A stretch of DNA of 7,711 bases. It comes from Pseudomonas sp. (lineage in GTDB: Bacteria; Pseudomonadota; Gammaproteobacteria; Pseudomonadales; Pseudomonadaceae). The translations under genes were made by a program, and so were the position numbers. The stretch covers positions 176 to 7,886 of the forward strand of contig DQAA01000328.1 in the NCBI GenBank assembly GCA_003523465.1, written 5' to 3'. How positions within the stretch are numbered: the first letter of the stretch is position 1; each line of letters opens with the position of its first letter. The notes beneath the pieces are model-generated. The model made no database searches and was not told the DNA's origin. It saw only the letters and a list, made by a program, of their open reading frames with translations. Shown here in pieces: positions 5,372 to 7,711 of this stretch.

Positions 5372-7555
5372 ATGCACGACGACCTCTCTCTCCTATTGAA
5401 TTCCCTCAACGATGCCCAGCGCCAGGCGGTAGCCGCGCCGGTCGGGCGTCAGTTGGTCCTGGCCGGTGCCGGCTCCGGCAAGACCCGTGTGCTGGTGCAC
5501 CGCATCGCCTGGTTGATCCAGGTCGAGCGGGCCTCGCCGCACTCGATCCTGTCGGTGACCTTCACCAACAAGGCCGCCGCCGAGATGCGCCACCGCATCG
5601 AGCAACTGCTGGGCATCAGCCCGGCGGGCATGTGGGTGGGCACCTTCCACGGCCTGGCACACCGCCTGTTGCGCGCGCACTGGCAGGAAGCCGGGCTGAA
5701 CCAGAACTTCCAGATCCTCGACAGCGATGACCAGGGCCGCCTGGTCAAGCGGGTGATCCGCGACCTCGGCCTCGATGAACAACGCTGGCCGGTGCGCCAG
5801 GCGCAGTGGTTCATCAACGGGCAGAAGGACGAAGGCCTGCGTCCGCAGCATATCCAGGTCAATGGCGACCTGTTCCTCGGCACCATGCGCAGCATCTATG
5901 AAGCCTATGAAGCGGCCTGCCAGCGCGCCGGCGTCATCGACTTCTCCGAGCTGCTGCTGCGCGCCCTGGACCTGTGGCGCGACCACCCGGGCCTGCTGCA
6001 GCACTACCAGCGCCGCTTCCGTCATCTATTGGTGGACGAGTTCCAGGACACCAACGCCGTGCAATACGCCTGGTTGCGCCTGCTCGGCCAGGGCGGCGAC
6101 AGCCTGATGGTGGTCGGCGACGACGACCAGTCGATCTACGGCTGGCGCGGCGCACGCATCGAGAACATCCAGCAGTTCTCCAGCGACTTCCCCGACGCCG
6201 AGGTGATCCGCCTGGAGCAGAACTACCGCTCCACCGCCGGCATCCTCAAGGCCGCCAACGGCCTGATCGCCAACAACAGCGGGCGCCTGGGCAAGGAACT
6301 GTGGACCGATGGCGGCGACGGCGAGCCACTGAGCCTATATGCCGCCTTCAACGAACACGACGAAGCCCGCTACGTGGTCGAGACCATCGAGAGCGCGCTG
6401 AAGACCGGTCTGGCGCGCAGCGATATCGCCATTCTTTACCGTTCCAACGCCCAGTCGCGGGTGCTTGAAGAAGCCCTGCTGCGCGAACGCATTCCGTACC
6501 GCATCTATGGCGGCCAGCGCTTCTTCGAGCGCGCCGAGATCAAGAACGCCATGGCTTACCTGCGCCTGCTGGAAGGCCGTGGCAACGATGCGGCGCTGGA
6601 AAGGGTGATCAACGTGCCGCCACGGGGCATCGGCGAGAAGACCGTCGAAGCCATCCGCGAACACGCCCGGCATTCCCAGGTGTCGATGTGGGAAGCCATG
6701 ACCCAGTTGCTGGCCAACAAGGCCCTCAAGGGCCGCGCCGCCAGCGCCCTCGGTGCCTTCGTCGAACTGCTGGAAAACCTCTCCGCCAAGGTGACGGACA
6801 TGCCCCTGCACCTAATGACCCAGACGGTCATCGAGCAGTCCGGGCTGATCGTCTATCACCAGGAGGAAAAGGGTGAAAAGGGCCAGGCACGGGTAGAAAA
6901 CCTTGAGGAGCTGGTCAGCGCCGCGCGCAACTTCGAGACTACCGAGGAAGACGCCGACCTTTCGCCGCTGTCGGCCTTCCTCGGCCACGCCTCGCTGGAA
7001 GCAGGCGATGCCCAGGCCGACGAGCACGAAGACAGCATCCAGCTGATGACCCTGCACAGCGCCAAGGGCCTGGAATTCCCCCATGTGTTCCTGGTGGGCA
7101 TGGAAGAAGGCCTGTTCCCGCACAAGATGAGCCTGGAAGAACCTGGCCGTCTCGAAGAGGAACGCCGCCTGGCCTACGTCGGCATCACCCGTGCCATGCA
7201 GCAACTGGTGATGACCTATGCCGAGACCCGGCGCCTGTACGGCAGCGAAACCTACAACAAGGTGTCGCGTTTCGTACGGGAGATTCCTCCGGGACTGGTG
7301 CAGGAAGTGAGGCTGTCCAACAGCGTCAGCCGGCCGTTCTCCGGCGCGCCGAAACAGGCCGCCAGCAGCCTGTTCGCCAATGCCAATATCCCGCAGACCA
7401 GCTTCAACCTGGGCCAGCGGGTACAGCATGCGGTGTTTGGCGAGGGCGTCATCCTCAACTTCGAAGGCTCCGGCGCTCAGGCCCGGGTCCAGGTGAATTT
7501 TGCCGAGGGCAGCAAATGGCTGATGCTCGGGTACGCCAAGCTCGAAGCCATCTAG
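5372..7555 (+). CDS. uvrD: DNA helicase II, UvrD
   Basis: Superfamily 1A 3'-5' DNA helicase that removes the incised oligonucleotide and UvrC in nucleotide excision repair, unwinds DNA in mismatch repair and strips proteins from DNA. At 727 residues it has the usual UvrD length. Motifs in order: Q motif around LNDAQRQAV (12-20), Walker A AGAGSGKT (31-38, Lys37), motif Ia TFTNKAAAEM (63-72), Walker B LLVDEFQDTN (219-228, Asp222-Glu223), motif III VVGDDDQSIYGWRG (247-260), motif IV LEQNYRS (281-287), motif V TLHSAKGLEFPHVFLVG (560-576) and motif VI RRLAYVGITRAMQQL (598-612). The tail at about 680-727 (GQRVQHAVFGEG...) is the Tudor-like domain known in UvrD/PcrA to contact RNA polymerase, which favours UvrD over Rep. 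All motifs are intact. ATG 5372 is the first start in frame with conserved sequence and lacks a Shine-Dalgarno; see its promoter. It is transcribed away from the GGDEF-EAL gene. Confidence 0.97.
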   Translation: MHDDLSLLLNSLNDAQRQAVAAPVGRQLVLAGAGSGKTRVLVHRIAWLIQVERASPHSILSVTFTNKAAAEMRHRIEQLLGISPAGMWVGTFHGLAHRLLRAHWQEAGLNQNFQILDSDDQGRLVKRVIRDLGLDEQRWPVRQAQWFINGQKDEGLRPQHIQVNGDLFLGTMRSIYEAYEAACQRAGVIDFSELLLRALDLWRDHPGLLQHYQRRFRHLLVDEFQDTNAVQYAWLRLLGQGGDSLMVVGDDDQSIYGWRGARIENIQQFSSDFPDAEVIRLEQNYRSTAGILKAANGLIANNSGRLGKELWTDGGDGEPLSLYAAFNEHDEARYVVETIESALKTGLARSDIAILYRSNAQSRVLEEALLRERIPYRIYGGQRFFERAEIKNAMAYLRLLEGRGNDAALERVINVPPRGIGEKTVEAIREHARHSQVSMWEAMTQLLANKALKGRAASALGAFVELLENLSAKVTDMPLHLMTQTVIEQSGLIVYHQEEKGEKGQARVENLEELVSAARNFETTEEDADLSPLSAFLGHASLEAGDAQADEHEDSIQLMTLHSAKGLEFPHVFLVGMEEGLFPHKMSLEEPGRLEEERRLAYVGITRAMQQLVMTYAETRRLYGSETYNKVSRFVREIPPGLVQEVRLSNSVSRPFSGAPKQAASSLFANANIPQTSFNLGQRVQHAVFGEGVILNFEGSGAQARVQVNFAEGSKWLMLGYAKLEAI

Positions 7556-7574
7556 AACGTCATCTGAAGAAGAA

Positions 7575-7647
7575 TCCGACTGTCGGCATCGGCCTTTCTT
7601 TCCTCCAATAAGGAAAGGCCCTACAGCCCCTTACGTAGGCAGTCGGA
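7575..7647 (+). other. Nested inverted repeats enclosing the uvrD stem-loop (possible three-way-junction RNA)
   Basis: TCCGACTG at 7575-7582 and CAGTCGGA at 7640-7647 are perfect 8-bp inverted arms. They enclose the strong hairpin at 7591-7620 and a weak CTAC/GTAG pair (7621-7624/7635-7638), so the transcript could fold as a three-way junction. It could be an extended uvrD 3'-end structure, a small RNA or a small palindromic repeat. The sequence does not match the Pseudomonas REP or Rsm-type RNAs I remember. Confidence 0.35.
7591..7620 (+). terminator. Strong stem-loop after uvrD, probable terminator lacking a U-tract
   Basis: GGCCTTTC at 7591-7598 pairs with GAAAGGCC at 7613-7620. The stem continues inward through a T-G wobble and two T-A pairs to about 11 bp, with an 8-nt loop CCTCCAAT. 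It begins 35 nt after the uvrD stop, where a terminator is expected. No T-run follows on the plus strand (CTACAGCCCC) or on the minus strand, so it is not a textbook intrinsic terminator. Confidence 0.45.
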
Positions 7648-7711
7648 AATTTCAGGCAAAAGCTCGAAACATCTTGTCGCTGTCATGCGCCCCTCAACTT
7701 GTGCAACATGG
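7648..7711. other. Unassigned right-hand edge
   Basis: After the nested repeats I see no supported gene. An ATG at 7685 opens a plus-strand frame that runs off the edge after nine codons, but it has no Shine-Dalgarno sequence and is too short to judge. Confidence 0.3.

Noticed and set aside
7685..7711. Possible start of a new plus-strand gene at the right edge
   Set aside because: Only nine codons are visible, with no Shine-Dalgarno sequence or promoter.

Overview
The window is a stretch of ordinary, high-GC chromosomal DNA that looks like Pseudomonas, probably of the fluorescens/putida/chlororaphis side of the genus. This rests on strong G/C bias in third codon positions, the style of the encoded proteins, and a gene order that from memory resembles P. 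aeruginosa PA5438/PA5439 followed by PA5442/PA5443. No mobile element, tRNA, rRNA, CRISPR array or phage gene is visible. I did not find a new biological system. The points of most interest are regulatory.

Layout from left to right: (1) a minus-strand RpiR/HexR-type regulator, cut by the left window edge; (2) a ~100 bp divergent control region holding a 15-bp inverted repeat, TGTAGTTATACTACA, that resembles HexR operators; (3) plus-strand zwf, a glucose-6-phosphate dehydrogenase; (4) a minus-strand membrane protein with two PAS domains, a GGDEF domain with the variant motif SGDEF, and an EAL domain with its key residues intact. It converges on zwf with only 3 bp between the stop codons; (5) a 235 bp divergent intergenic region with a recognisable promoter in each direction and an 18-bp dyad; (6) plus-strand uvrD, encoding DNA helicase II, whose -10 box lies so close to its ATG that the message may be leaderless; (7) a ~155 bp tail after uvrD with nested inverted repeats, probably a terminator or another structured RNA.

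The regulator and zwf form a likely functional pair: a phosphosugar-sensing repressor divergent from the gene for the first enzyme of the Entner-Doudoroff/pentose phosphate route. The usual partners of the main Pseudomonas zwf (pgl, eda) are absent, so this looks like an isozyme locus rather than the main hexR-zwf-pgl-eda cluster. The cyclic-di-GMP protein and uvrD share an intergenic region, but nothing in the sequence links their functions.
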